From UBA7236 sp964463165 (GTDB lineage Bacteria; Bacteroidota; Bacteroidia; Chitinophagales; BACL12): DNA of 64,000 nt. The notes beneath the pieces were generated by a model that was given only the letters and a program-made list of their open reading frames with translations, was not told the origin of the DNA and searched no databases. Shown one piece after another: positions 53,815-61,752 of the stretch (position 1 is its first letter; the number at the start of each line of letters is the position of its first letter). The stretch spans positions 186,001-250,000 of the forward strand of contig CAYXBK010000003.1 in the NCBI GenBank assembly GCA_964463165.1, in the 5' to 3' direction. The position numbers were made by a program, and so were the translations under genes.

Positions 53815-55498
53815 GTTTTTCCAATCCGAATCCTTCTAACCGGTTATGATAAAAAAGCAGCACTTTCATATCCTGACACTTCACATCTCCGTTTTTTAAA
53901 AAACGCAGCGGCCGTTTCGCATGATAAACACCCATTTTTTTAATTCCATAACGCACAATTTCTGCAGGGTCGCCTTCTATCAGCGGGCTGATTCTTATTT
54001 TTTGTTTACCGGCCATTTTAATTAATTCTTTTTGCAGTCCGGCAACGGCATGTGTCATTTCATCAAAATGCAGGGTTCTGAATTCTTCAGGTATGCGCAG
54101 GATAGAATAAATATCATCTTCCGGATTTTTTTTCTGAAATAATTTAAATGCAATAAATGCGACAAGATTTTCAGGCATCACAACCGTATTTGTATGAAAT
54201 GCCTCAATAATATTTTCACTCAGCATTTTTGTGTAAACACTGTCGCGTTGTGTATCGTATTTTAATTCGCCTTTTAATTTAAAATAATCGCGGATATCAA
54301 TTTCATTTCCATTGCTGTCGAAACTTTTTCCTTCTGCATCAACCGGATTGCCGAAAATATCCATACATTTTCCGAATGCAATGGTGAAATCACCATCTGC
54401 CGTAAAAAAGCGCAGCATGAATTTGATCAGTTTATAACTGGATGAATATTTATCACCCGGCACATAATATCTTTCCTTTCCTACATTTTTTAAATATTCG
54501 TCGATCAAAGCGGGCGCTTCCAATACAAATCCATAATTCAATGTGATGGGCATCACATAGATTTTTTTGAAATTCTCACCACCTGAATCAATAATTAATC
54601 TTCTTTGCGCATCGAGTGCCGTTCCAAGTAATCCTAATTTTAATTGTGATTCAACATGCCCTGATCGCGAACGTGTTCCGCCCGGAAAAAATAAACTATG
54701 TCCGCCTTTCATGATCACCTGCGTGGAAAATGTTTTCAATGCTTCGAGATAAACAGAGTTCTTTTTTCTGCGATCCACTTTATACGCACCCAATCTGTTC
54801 ATGAAAAATGCGAGAAAACGAACGGAAAATAAATTTAATCCGGCACCATAGAAAAATGAGGGTAAACCGATGGCAGAAATTGCCCAGCCAACTGTGATGG
54901 AGTCGATATTGCTCGAATGAGTCGGAACGGCGATGAGGATATTATCTTTTGCCAGTTCGCGGGCCTGATCAATCTCACCGACGAGGTTAATACTTTTTAA
55001 TAAACTTTTTTTATTTCCTATTACTCTTCTGAAAGCCCTGCTGTTGGACGAATTCAATAATCTGTTGAATGCAAAAGGAACAAACCGCTCAGCAAAATTA
55101 TAAGTGCGCTTGCTGAAATTACCAGTAATCTCTTTCACATATCTGCGGATGATTTCGCGGAGCAATTCACTCTCTTCTGTTGTTTTATTATTTGCCCTGG
55201 CTTCGAGTTCAACCAGTTTATTTTTTACTTTATTCCAGAATTCTTTATCGTCGGTGGGATCTGTTTTCCATGCCCGGCTGTCGAGCCTTATTTTTTCGAG
55301 ATAAACCGCTTTTGCAATTTCATTATGCAGATCTTCTTCGGTTTTATTTTTGGCGAGGATATTCTGCAATGTTTCTTCCACAATTTCTTCCATCACCCTC
55401 GCCTTATCCTTACTGATCTTCGCGATCGGCCATTCGTCAATATCCTGGATGATCCGCTTATAAGGGTGCTCTAAACCGTTATTTGTTGTTTCCGACAT
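53807..55498 (-). CDS. Glycerol-3-phosphate acyltransferase (PlsB-like)
   Basis: 563 residues. Acyltransferase motifs: motif I VPTHSSNIDSI (HX4D), FFYGAGLNLFSVRFLAFFMNRLGAYKVDRR, motif III SLFFPGGTRSRSG, followed by motif IV-like PITLNYGFVLEAPALI. Together with GpsA, whose gene overlaps its end, it makes the first steps of phospholipid synthesis: gpsA supplies glycerol-3-phosphate, this enzyme acylates it. Long N- and C-terminal regions resemble the PlsB rather than the PlsC group. A TATATTTG element ends five bases before the ATG. Confidence 0.86.
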   Translation of the reverse strand: MSETTNNGLEHPYKRIIQDIDEWPIAKISKDKARVMEEIVEETLQNILAKNKTEEDLHNEIAKAVYLEKIRLDSRAWKTDPTDDKEFWNKVKNKLVELEARANNKTTEESELLREIIRRYVKEITGNFSKRTYNFAERFVPFAFNRLLNSSNSRAFRRVIGNKKSLLKSINLVGEIDQARELAKDNILIAVPTHSSNIDSITVGWAISAIGLPSFFYGAGLNLFSVRFLAFFMNRLGAYKVDRRKKNSVYLEALKTFSTQVIMKGGHSLFFPGGTRSRSGHVESQLKLGLLGTALDAQRRLIIDSGGENFKKIYVMPITLNYGFVLEAPALIDEYLKNVGKERYYVPGDKYSSSYKLIKFMLRFFTADGDFTIAFGKCMDIFGNPVDAEGKSFDSNGNEIDIRDYFKLKGELKYDTQRDSVYTKMLSENIIEAFHTNTVVMPENLVAFIAFKLFQKKNPEDDIYSILRIPEEFRTLHFDEMTHAVAGLQKELIKMAGKQKIRISPLIEGDPAEIVRYGIKKMGVYHAKRPLRFLKNGDVKCQDMKVLLFYHNRLEGFGLEKHV

Positions 55499-55503
55499 TG
55501 GTG

Positions 55504-55511
55504 CAAATATA
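55504..55511 (-). promoter_or_regulatory. -7 element TATATTTG five bases before the PlsB-like ATG
   Basis: Matches TAnnTTTG; near-leaderless geometry again. Confidence 0.45.
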
Positions 55512-55760
55512 GCTACTGGCTACTAGCTGCTGGCTACTGGCCGTTTTTGAACCTCGCAGTTGGCAGTAGGCGATTGCCCTATCCGGTTCACAGATTTAGT
55601 TATCAAACCAGAAATTCAAAGCGTAGAAACATTTTCAATTCGCAATTTTGTCACTTCGCACTTCGCAATTCCTATAAATTGAACTTATGCCCGTAAATTT
55701 GTATTTGGTTACTAGATCTAGTTAATGGCCAGGAGCCAGTGGCTAGATGCCAGCAGCCAT
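55512..55760. repeat. Three repeat families upstream of ssrA
   Basis: gctactggctactagctgctggctactggc (55512-55542), gcaattttgtcacttcgcacttcgcaatt (55642-55670), and atggccaggagccagtggctagatgccagcag (55725-55757). Otherwise only a TAAATTTG element. Confidence 0.75.
55694..55701 (+). promoter_or_regulatory. -7 element TAAATTTG, candidate ssrA promoter
   Basis: Matches TAnnTTTG, 62 bases before the mature tmRNA 5' end. No good -33 TTTG at the right spacing. Confidence 0.4.
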
Positions 55761-55763
55761 TTT

Positions 55764-56129
55764 GGGGTTGACAGGAATTGACAGCATCGTTCATTGACAG
55801 GTAAGCATGCAGAGCATTGTGCGTTGGCTCTTTAATCTCAATACACGACAACAATTTTAAATGGCGAGTCTAACTTCGCTATGGCTGCCTAATTCTAGGT
55901 AATTAGAAAGCTGTCGTTCTCCTGTTTGTCTGCTCTACTCGGGCAGGAAGAACGTCACAATGTTGAGCTGGCTGCGCAATATTCCGGTGCGTGGTGAGAA
56001 AAAGGAAATAAGAGCGGTCTTCAGGTAAGCAGTTTCACCCTGACCGTTACGAAAATCAAGAAATTGCTAAGCATGTAGAAAGCTTGCTAATGCCTTGTCT
56101 GGACGTGGGTTCAAATCCCACCAACTCCA
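55764..56129 (+). ncRNA. ssrA: Transfer-messenger RNA (ssrA)
   Basis: 366 bases. 5' end GGGGTTGACAGG and 3' end with T-arm GTGGG-TTCAAAT-CCCAC and acceptor CAACTCC+A pair as an alanine-tRNA-like half (one G-T). The tag frame ends at 55892 and encodes ...NGESNFAMAA followed by TAA; where the resume codon lies is not certain. tmRNA with SmpB rescues stalled ribosomes and tags nascent proteins. The 3' end is the attachment site of the mobile element that follows. The CCA end is not encoded. Confidence 0.95.
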
Positions 56130-57636
56130 CTTGATGGGACAGGTTGCGATTTTTCGCAGCCTTTTTTATTGTTAAACCTCCAAAATCCACAGCTGTCAAA
56201 GAAAGCAGACGAAGGAGTTCGCTTTCTTTTGTAGTTCGATATGTTCCATTTTCAAAAATGAGTTTTTCAGGGAATATCGAACTCAGAAGTTTTTGTTTAG
56301 TTTCAAGATCAGCAGTTTCATAATATTTTTTCAAGTTGGATAACACGGAACATCCGTATTTCATGTACTCCATAAAATCTGAGTCTGTTGCCTGCAAATC
56401 TGATAATTGCTCCTTCAATTCATTTTCCTCTTTTTTGAAGGATTCTTTAAGTCGTATATAAGAATCTTTTTCTAACTCATCATTTATATATTTCTTTTCA
56501 GTTTTGAGCAACGCAGAACTCACTTGTTTGATTTCGTTTTTCAGATTCTGTATTTCTTTTTCTCTGTCCGTATCTTCTTTTTTAAATGTTTCTTCAATAA
56601 TTTGCAAATACAGTTCAGCTATTTCCGGCTTAAATGAAAAACTATTCAACCATACTGAAAATGAATTATGAATAATATCAGTTCTCACTCTTATTTTACA
56701 ACCATCCTGGCAGTGGTAGTAATAATATTTACCTCCGGTTCCAGTTGATCCGCTACCAGTCCACGTTTTTCCACAATCCGGACAAACCAAAAATCCCCGT
56801 AATGGTAGAAAATCAGATTTAGTCGATGTCTTAAATCTGATTTTCTTCTTGCCATCCAATACATTTTGAACACGATCAAAAATTTCTTCTGAAACAATCG
56901 GCTCATGGATACCCACTACAATTTCTTCCGGCTCATCCTTATACGCTTTTACTGTGACCTTGCCACAATAAACAGGATTTTTGAGCCGATGCCAGAAATT
57001 GTTTTTGGAACAGACCAGACCTTTTTTATTCAATTTTCTACGAACTTCTTCTACAGAATACGCACCGGTTGCTATAGATTCAAAGGCTTCAGCAATGAGA
57101 GGGGCAATTTCACTTTTCACAAGAAGCGGTTTTCGATTCTCATCATATTTAAATTTATAACCAAGCGGAGGTGTAACTATCCATTTGCCCTCTTTCATTG
57201 CCCGTCTTATACCGCTTCTTATGTTCATAGATCGTCTGTCATTTTCAACTTCCGGTGCGGTGAGGTAGAAGTTCAGCATCAACTTATTTTCAGGAATGCT
57301 CAAGTCTATTGGCTGTTCGACTGCATCAATAATAACGTTGAGCTTTTCAAATGTGCGGAGCATATTTAAAGCATCTGTCGCATTCCGTGAAAACCTGTCC
57401 CATTTCAAAATAAGAAGACGGTCTACTATCCGTTTATTGTGCCTGACAAATTCAAGCAATTTTTTGAATTCAGGGCGGTCAAATGTTTTTGCAGAATAGT
57501 CATCTTGATAGTGCTTGATGATTTCATAATTTTTCAAGGAACAATATTTTTGAAGCCGATCTAATTGATCTCGCAAACTATATCCTTTAGCCTGTTCGTC
57601 TGAACTTACCCGAGTGTAGATGATTACCTTTTCCAT
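56056..57636 (-). CDS. Large serine recombinase (site-specific integrase) ending inside ssrA antisense
   Basis: 526 residues. Resolvase domain (1-150): IIYTRVSSDEQAKGYSL with the catalytic Ser11, LILKWDRFSRNATDALNML. Recombinase domain (about 155-265: WIVTPPLGYKF, IATGAYSVEEVRRKLNKKGL, NPVYCGKV). Zinc ribbon Cys285/288 and Cys309/313 (CPDCG...CQDGC). Coiled coil about 345-420. The last 24 residues (VELVGFEPTSRQGISKLSTC and on) are read from the antisense of the tmRNA 3' end, and residues 491-502 from the antisense of its terminator. So the present C-terminus is built from the attachment site. The start overlaps the 63-codon gene by 50 bases. Confidence 0.95.
   Translation of the reverse strand: MEKVIIYTRVSSDEQAKGYSLRDQLDRLQKYCSLKNYEIIKHYQDDYSAKTFDRPEFKKLLEFVRHNKRIVDRLLILKWDRFSRNATDALNMLRTFEKLNVIIDAVEQPIDLSIPENKLMLNFYLTAPEVENDRRSMNIRSGIRRAMKEGKWIVTPPLGYKFKYDENRKPLLVKSEIAPLIAEAFESIATGAYSVEEVRRKLNKKGLVCSKNNFWHRLKNPVYCGKVTVKAYKDEPEEIVVGIHEPIVSEEIFDRVQNVLDGKKKIRFKTSTKSDFLPLRGFLVCPDCGKTWTGSGSTGTGGKYYYYHCQDGCKIRVRTDIIHNSFSVWLNSFSFKPEIAELYLQIIEETFKKEDTDREKEIQNLKNEIKQVSSALLKTEKKYINDELEKDSYIRLKESFKKEENELKEQLSDLQATDSDFMEYMKYGCSVLSNLKKYYETADLETKQKLLSSIFPEKLIFENGTYRTTKESELLRLLSLTAVDFGGLTIKKAAKNRNLSHQVELVGFEPTSRQGISKLSTCLAIS
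56142..56168 (+). terminator. ssrA terminator located in the recombinase coding region
   Basis: GGTTGCGA/TCGCAGCC stem (one G-T), TTTT loop, then six T, 13 bases after the tmRNA 3' end. It lies inside, and antisense to, the recombinase reading frame; the element thus probably supplied or kept the terminator on insertion. Confidence 0.82.
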
Positions 57637-57778
57637 TTTTCTGTTTTATTTTTTTGTGTTGCTCGCATTCGAAAAGCGCGAGTTGGTTGAGGAAATTCAT
57701 GATGATTTTTACCTCAGCATCAGAATAATTTCTGCCATGTGAAGATAGTACTTTTTTGCACTTTTCAAACGAAATCAT
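57587..57778 (-). CDS. Small protein coupled to the recombinase
   Basis: 63 residues: ISFEKCKKVLSSHGRNYSDAEVKIIMNFLNQLALFECEQHKKI. No named family. Small proteins with FEKCKK...Y(T/S)DEEVK-type sequences are frequently seen upstream of integrases and transfer genes in Bacteroidota elements, as I recall it, and I cannot check this. Its last 50 bases overlap the recombinase start in another frame, consistent with translational coupling. A role as a directionality or regulatory factor is a guess. Confidence 0.7.
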   Translation of the reverse strand: MISFEKCKKVLSSHGRNYSDAEVKIIMNFLNQLALFECEQHKKIKQKNGKGNHLHSGKFRRTG

Positions 57779-57875
57779 TTCAAAAATTTTGAAAATAAAT
57801 GCTTCATTTTAATTCGAGAATGGAGTTTAAAATGTATTGGAAATTCGGAGCTACAAAAACCGTTTAATGCATTTG

Positions 57876-57932
57876 CCAGATTGCCTCTCGTCATGGCGAT
57901 TTTTAATCTTTCATTTACGAGACGCAATCTGG
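57876..57932. repeat. 16-bp inverted repeat between relaxase and recombinase (candidate oriT or terminator)
   Basis: CCAGATTGCCTCTCGT (57876-57891) and ACGAGACGCAATCTGG (57917-57932) pair at 15 of 16 positions around a 25-base loop; a small GCGGG-AGA-CCCGC hairpin follows at 57933-57945. It lies in the 172-base gap next to the relaxase 3' end. No T-tract follows on the minus strand within the first bases, so an origin of transfer is at least as likely as a terminator. Confidence 0.65.
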
Positions 57933-57950
57933 GCGGGAGACCCGCAGCCC

Positions 57951-58874
57951 TTAAATTTCTGTATCATCAGCGTCAGCTTCGCTGTCAGAATTATTTGTTT
58001 CATCGCCTGCTTCACTTTCAATTTCAATTTCTCTTTCATATTCTTGATCCCTATCAATAGATTTTGATTCACGTAAATCAGAAATTTCTTGTAATTCTTT
58101 TCCTTCTATTTCAGCTTGTTTTTCAAATGCATCAAGCTTGTCTGCATAATCGAGAGTTTTAAATCTGTAATGCCTACCCTCTGTATCTTCAATTCCATAT
58201 AGTTTACCTCCTCTGTTGTATGGCTCATATCCTTCGGATTTCATTTTTGAAAGAAAATCATCCAATGATTTTGACTTTTCATAGGCAACTTCCATTTTAT
58301 CCAAAAGTTCTTGTTTTCGAGAAAGTCTCCCTTCACCGTCTTGAAGTTGTTGAGCTTTTTTTTTGGAACGTGTTTTAAGTGATTTACCATGTTCGGGTAA
58401 GCTATGGATGAGGTCTGGGTATTTTTCTTTCTGGTATGCATCAAGAGCAATCTTTAATTCAAGAAATTCTTTTTTCGAAATCCTGTTTGATTCACCTGTC
58501 AGATATTTTGTTCCCGACTGAATAATATGTAAATGAATATGATCCTTATCATGGTGTGAGGTTGCAAGAAAAATATTATCCTTGCCCCGTAGTTCAACAT
58601 ATTTTTTCGAAATGTCTTTTAATAGTGTTTTAGTGATATGTTCTTTGTCCCTATTTGAAAACGAAAGCACTGTGTGATAGAGCTTAATATTGTCTTTTCT
58701 TCTTCGGATTCGTAATGCTTCATTTGCATCTATTTCTTTTGCCCATCCTTCTTTTGAGCGGGAGCGCATATTATGTTTTAATACAGGTTGTATTTTTTCA
58801 CCCTTTTCTTGTTTGAAAAGATAATTTACCAGCTGCAGGGTATTGCTTCTCCGTGTCAGGCTTTTGAGAATCAC
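57951..58874 (-). CDS. Relaxase/mobilization nuclease (MobA/VirD2-like)
   Basis: 307 residues. N-terminal half is the PF03432-type relaxase domain: SLTRRSNTLQLVNYLF, YHTVLSFSNRD, and the metal-binding ATSHHDKDHIHLHII (His107/108, Asp109, His112/114/116). Nicks the transfer origin and covalently leads DNA to the recipient. The tail is acidic (SEAGDETNNSDSEADADDTEI). GTG start immediately after the TGA of the upstream accessory gene, so the two are coupled. Confidence 0.92.
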   Translation of the reverse strand: MILKSLTRRSNTLQLVNYLFKQEKGEKIQPVLKHNMRSRSKEGWAKEIDANEALRIRRRKDNIKLYHTVLSFSNRDKEHITKTLLKDISKKYVELRGKDNIFLATSHHDKDHIHLHIIQSGTKYLTGESNRISKKEFLELKIALDAYQKEKYPDLIHSLPEHGKSLKTRSKKKAQQLQDGEGRLSRKQELLDKMEVAYEKSKSLDDFLSKMKSEGYEPYNRGGKLYGIEDTEGRHYRFKTLDYADKLDAFEKQAEIEGKELQEISDLRESKSIDRDQEYEREIEIESEAGDETNNSDSEADADDTEI

Positions 58875-59414
58875 TCATAAGGTATTTATGTATTGGAGCA
58901 GCCGGAACTTGTTTCCCTCATTCTTTTGAATATAAATTTTAATACATTCTTCCAATGATTGAGGGTTGTGCAGGAGGGGAAGAATTTCTCTTTCAAGCTC
59001 GTAAATCTTTTGAAGGATTATCTTTCCATCCAGAGTGTTTATTTTTTCTTCATCAATTAATTCCTGAATAGAGTTGTAATTCATTGAAAGTAATTGTGTG
59101 ATCTTTCTTACCTCCATACTATCAGGAACAATAAATAACGTATTGATGTAAGCAAATACTGCCATCTTAATAAATGCAGTTCGACTTATTTTATGATTCT
59201 TTGCAGCTTTGGAGAGTATTTTAAGTTCATCACTATTCAGTGAGATTGTGAATTCTTTTTCCTTTTTCCGTTTCTCATTTCTCCAATTGCGTTTGTATTC
59301 ACTCCAATATTCCTTCCTCGCATTTTGAATTTCCTCATGACTGCCATTTTCCAATACACCTTTTGATTGGAGATAAGTATAAATATTACTTTTCGATTTA
59401 ACCTTTCGTTTCAT
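58875..59414 (-). CDS. MobC-like relaxosome accessory protein
   Basis: 179 residues, mostly basic at the N-terminus (WSEYKRNWRNEKRKKEKEFT), then a ribbon-helix-helix-like segment EFTISLNSDELKILSKAAKNHKISRTAFIKMAVFAYIN as in MobC-type proteins. These bind the transfer origin and help the relaxase. Starts within the end of the coupling-protein gene (17-base overlap). Confidence 0.82.
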   Translation of the reverse strand: MKRKVKSKSNIYTYLQSKGVLENGSHEEIQNARKEYWSEYKRNWRNEKRKKEKEFTISLNSDELKILSKAAKNHKISRTAFIKMAVFAYINTLFIVPDSMEVRKITQLLSMNYNSIQELIDEEKINTLDGKIILQKIYELEREILPLLHNPQSLEECIKIYIQKNEGNKFRLLQYINTL

Positions 59415-60846
59415 CGCTTACATCAATTAATGGAGGTGTATCGAACGGTAATTTATTTTCAGGCTCATAGGGAGGGGTTTCAGTGAGCGTTTTTAATTTA
59501 CTGTTTTTATAAAATGGATGGAGCGCTGCATGAATCGGAGGCTTATTACCAATGAGAATAATTCCTTTGTCAGTCATCCTGATTTCATCCGTCGTCATTA
59601 ATTGTCGGAGTTTTGTATTTCCTGTTTTCTCATCTTCGTATTCGAATTTTCCGAGTACAGTTTCAAGCATTCTGCATGTTTCAATCGGTTGCCCGGGTAA
59701 ATACACTTTTGCGTAACAGTTAGCAGAAATATTCTTTGCTTCATATATTCCATATATATGTTCGATAATTGCGTAATCTTGATAGATACATAATATACCA
59801 CCTCTATTTTTACGAATATTGGATATGGTTACCGAAAGGGAGGGTAAATACATCGATCCCGCCTCATCCAATAAAAAGAAAATGCTGTTTTGTTTTATAT
59901 TAGGAATGCTGACTAATATTTCATTAAAAAATTGTTGAAAGAATAATGAAGAAAGCGCTCCGTAGTAGTGCATATCGGGAACTGAATTATTTATGAATAA
60001 AGCAATTTTCTTCTCTCTAAACTCTGAAAAATCTATTGTATCAATGGACGTAATTTTTGCAATTGTTTCATCTGTCCATAATGACAGTGCAGCTTTTGCT
60101 GTTGCCACGATACTCATTAATGTCTTATCGCCGTAGGCGATAAATGCCTTGTATTCGGAAAGGAATTTTTCATTCTTAGTCCTGACGATCAATTTATCAA
60201 TTTTTTCAGGATTACCGGCAAATACATTTATTAAATAAAGCACGTTATATAATGTCCTATGTTCCGGCTTCGCATAAAAAATTAAATAGCGAATAAAAAA
60301 TGAGAGCAGGTTCTCAGCGCTTTTATTAAAGAATTGATCACCCTTAGATTCACCAAGGGAATTTCTGATGAGAAGAGAAGATAATTTCTGAATGTCTGAA
60401 ACGCTGTTGCATCGTTTCAGGGGGTTAAAACATTCAGAAAGAATGCTATTGTAATCCAGCACTTTTATAATAAATCCAAATAGCTTCAATATCCCACTTG
60501 TCAGTTTGCGTAATTCACCAGACGGGTCGTTAATAACAAGAGAAGATTTTCCGCGCATCATATACAAAATGGAATTTATTAATATTGTAGAACTCTTCCC
60601 TGATCCCGAGCCTCCTAGCACGAGGCAGTTTTTATAGCTCTCTTCAATCGATAACGAAAATTTCCCTGTGAGACAAAATCCGGTATCTTTTCTTTGCAGA
60701 ATATTTCGGACAGAAATAAAATCGGCAGTATATTCTGTTTTGCGTTTTGGTTGAATAAACGATGTAATAAACTCAAACAAAATGGTAATTATTCCAGCAA
60801 CCAGTGAAAATAGTAGTTCAAAAATAGCGGTGATGATCTTTATCAT
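59398..60846 (-). CDS. VirD4/TraG-family coupling protein (type IV coupling ATPase)
   Basis: 482 residues. Two N-terminal membrane helices (IITAIFELLFSLVAGIITIL), Walker A NCLVLGGSGSGKSSTILINS (about 74-93), Walker B SIFFLLDEAGSMYLP, arginine-like loop NIRKNRGGILCIYQD. Couples the relaxosome to a mating channel. Having its own coupling protein but no visible channel is typical of elements that borrow a helper's channel. Overlaps its neighbours at both ends. Confidence 0.92.
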   Translation of the reverse strand: MIKIITAIFELLFSLVAGIITILFEFITSFIQPKRKTEYTADFISVRNILQRKDTGFCLTGKFSLSIEESYKNCLVLGGSGSGKSSTILINSILYMMRGKSSLVINDPSGELRKLTSGILKLFGFIIKVLDYNSILSECFNPLKRCNSVSDIQKLSSLLIRNSLGESKGDQFFNKSAENLLSFFIRYLIFYAKPEHRTLYNVLYLINVFAGNPEKIDKLIVRTKNEKFLSEYKAFIAYGDKTLMSIVATAKAALSLWTDETIAKITSIDTIDFSEFREKKIALFINNSVPDMHYYGALSSLFFQQFFNEILVSIPNIKQNSIFFLLDEAGSMYLPSLSVTISNIRKNRGGILCIYQDYAIIEHIYGIYEAKNISANCYAKVYLPGQPIETCRMLETVLGKFEYEDEKTGNTKLRQLMTTDEIRMTDKGIILIGNKPPIHAALHPFYKNSKLKTLTETPPYEPENKLPFDTPPLIDVSDETKG

Positions 60847-61001
60847 TTCGTAATCATTTTTTCAATTGTTTCACCTGTTTTTAAAAGAATCATTCCGGCA
60901 ATCTTGCAGAGCCATGCGAATGCAATTGCACAGAGTTTCAACAGAGAAATAAATAAATTTTTAACAACATCTAATAAGGTGCTACCAATAGAACGAGACA
61001 T
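60843..61001 (-). CDS. Small hydrophobic protein before the coupling protein
   Basis: 52 residues starting MSRSIGSTLLDVVKNLFISL, with one long hydrophobic helix (LFISLLKLCAIAFAWLCKIAGMILL). It overlaps the coupling protein start as ATGA. An extended reading frame from 61115 exists but overlaps the lipoprotein gene by 77 bases and is less likely. Confidence 0.6.
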   Translation of the reverse strand: MSRSIGSTLLDVVKNLFISLLKLCAIAFAWLCKIAGMILLKTGETIEKMITK

Positions 61002-61038
61002 AATAATTAATTTTAAGAAAGTAAGAGCAACGCCTTTT

Positions 61039-61752
61039 TTAAAGGCTGCCGCTAATAGTGACATTTGCGCCGTAGGACTCGAAGAGAGATTTGTAGAAAT
61101 TAGATACGATTTCAAATCGTTCGCTATCTGTGCGGTTGAGTGGCTTGTATATTATATATATGTGAATACCCGATAAATCCTGCAAGGGGTATTTTTCAAT
61201 AAATTGCTTCTGAAGTATTTCAGGATTATTTTCTAACAACCGAAAAGTTGCAGGGTCATAAAAATTTGCAAGACTGCTATTTTCGATTCCATCAGTACAA
61301 ACAATTAATTGTTTAATTTCTGCTTTTGACAGGCTTAACCTGTTTAATTCCTCAACCATTGATTTAAATATCACAGAACCGTCTTTATTGCTTTTCCCAG
61401 AGTCTAATTGTGCCAATGACTTTTTAATTTTTTCAAAATAACTTTCTATTTCCTTTTTTCGCCGATAATCATTTCCCAAAAGAGTATTTTCCACTTTCTC
61501 AATCTCGAATTCTTCCACTGCATGAAATCCGCTTTCCGTAATTGGTTGTATTCTTGCCCTTTCACCATTATTAATATTCTCCGCCGTAACACTTATTGCC
61601 ATAAATTCATCAAATGAAATATGGATAAAGTAATCTTCGGTTTGATCTAATAGAATGGAGGTATCTTGTGTTATAGTCTCTGATCCGCAAGAAGAAAAAT
61701 ACACTGCCGATAACCCGATCAGCAGTGTATAAATTATATTACTCAATTTCAT
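61039..61752 (-). CDS. Lipoprotein with a degenerate von Willebrand A-like domain
   Basis: 237 residues: lipoprotein signal (NIIYTLLIGLSAVYFSSC), then an alpha/beta domain with HISFDEFMAISVT and KQLIVCTDGIENSSLANFYD, the last resembling the vWA TDG motif, and GIHIYIIYKPLNRTDSERF near the end. The DxSxS metal site is not intact. It overlaps the membrane-protein gene upstream as ATGA and so works with it, perhaps as a surface or entry-exclusion module or another cargo function; the role is unknown. Confidence 0.72.
   Translation of the reverse strand: MKLSNIIYTLLIGLSAVYFSSCGSETITQDTSILLDQTEDYFIHISFDEFMAISVTAENINNGERARIQPITESGFHAVEEFEIEKVENTLLGNDYRRKKEIESYFEKIKKSLAQLDSGKSNKDGSVIFKSMVEELNRLSLSKAEIKQLIVCTDGIENSSLANFYDPATFRLLENNPEILQKQFIEKYPLQDLSGIHIYIIYKPLNRTDSERFEIVSNFYKSLFESYGANVTISGSL

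Noticed and set aside
55672..55854. 60-codon minus-strand frame overlapping the tmRNA 5' end
   Set aside because: It is antisense to tmRNA and word repeats; no protein features.
60843..61115. 90-codon version of the small hydrophobic gene
   Set aside because: The upstream part overlaps the lipoprotein gene by 77 bases in another frame; the 52-codon start is more economical.
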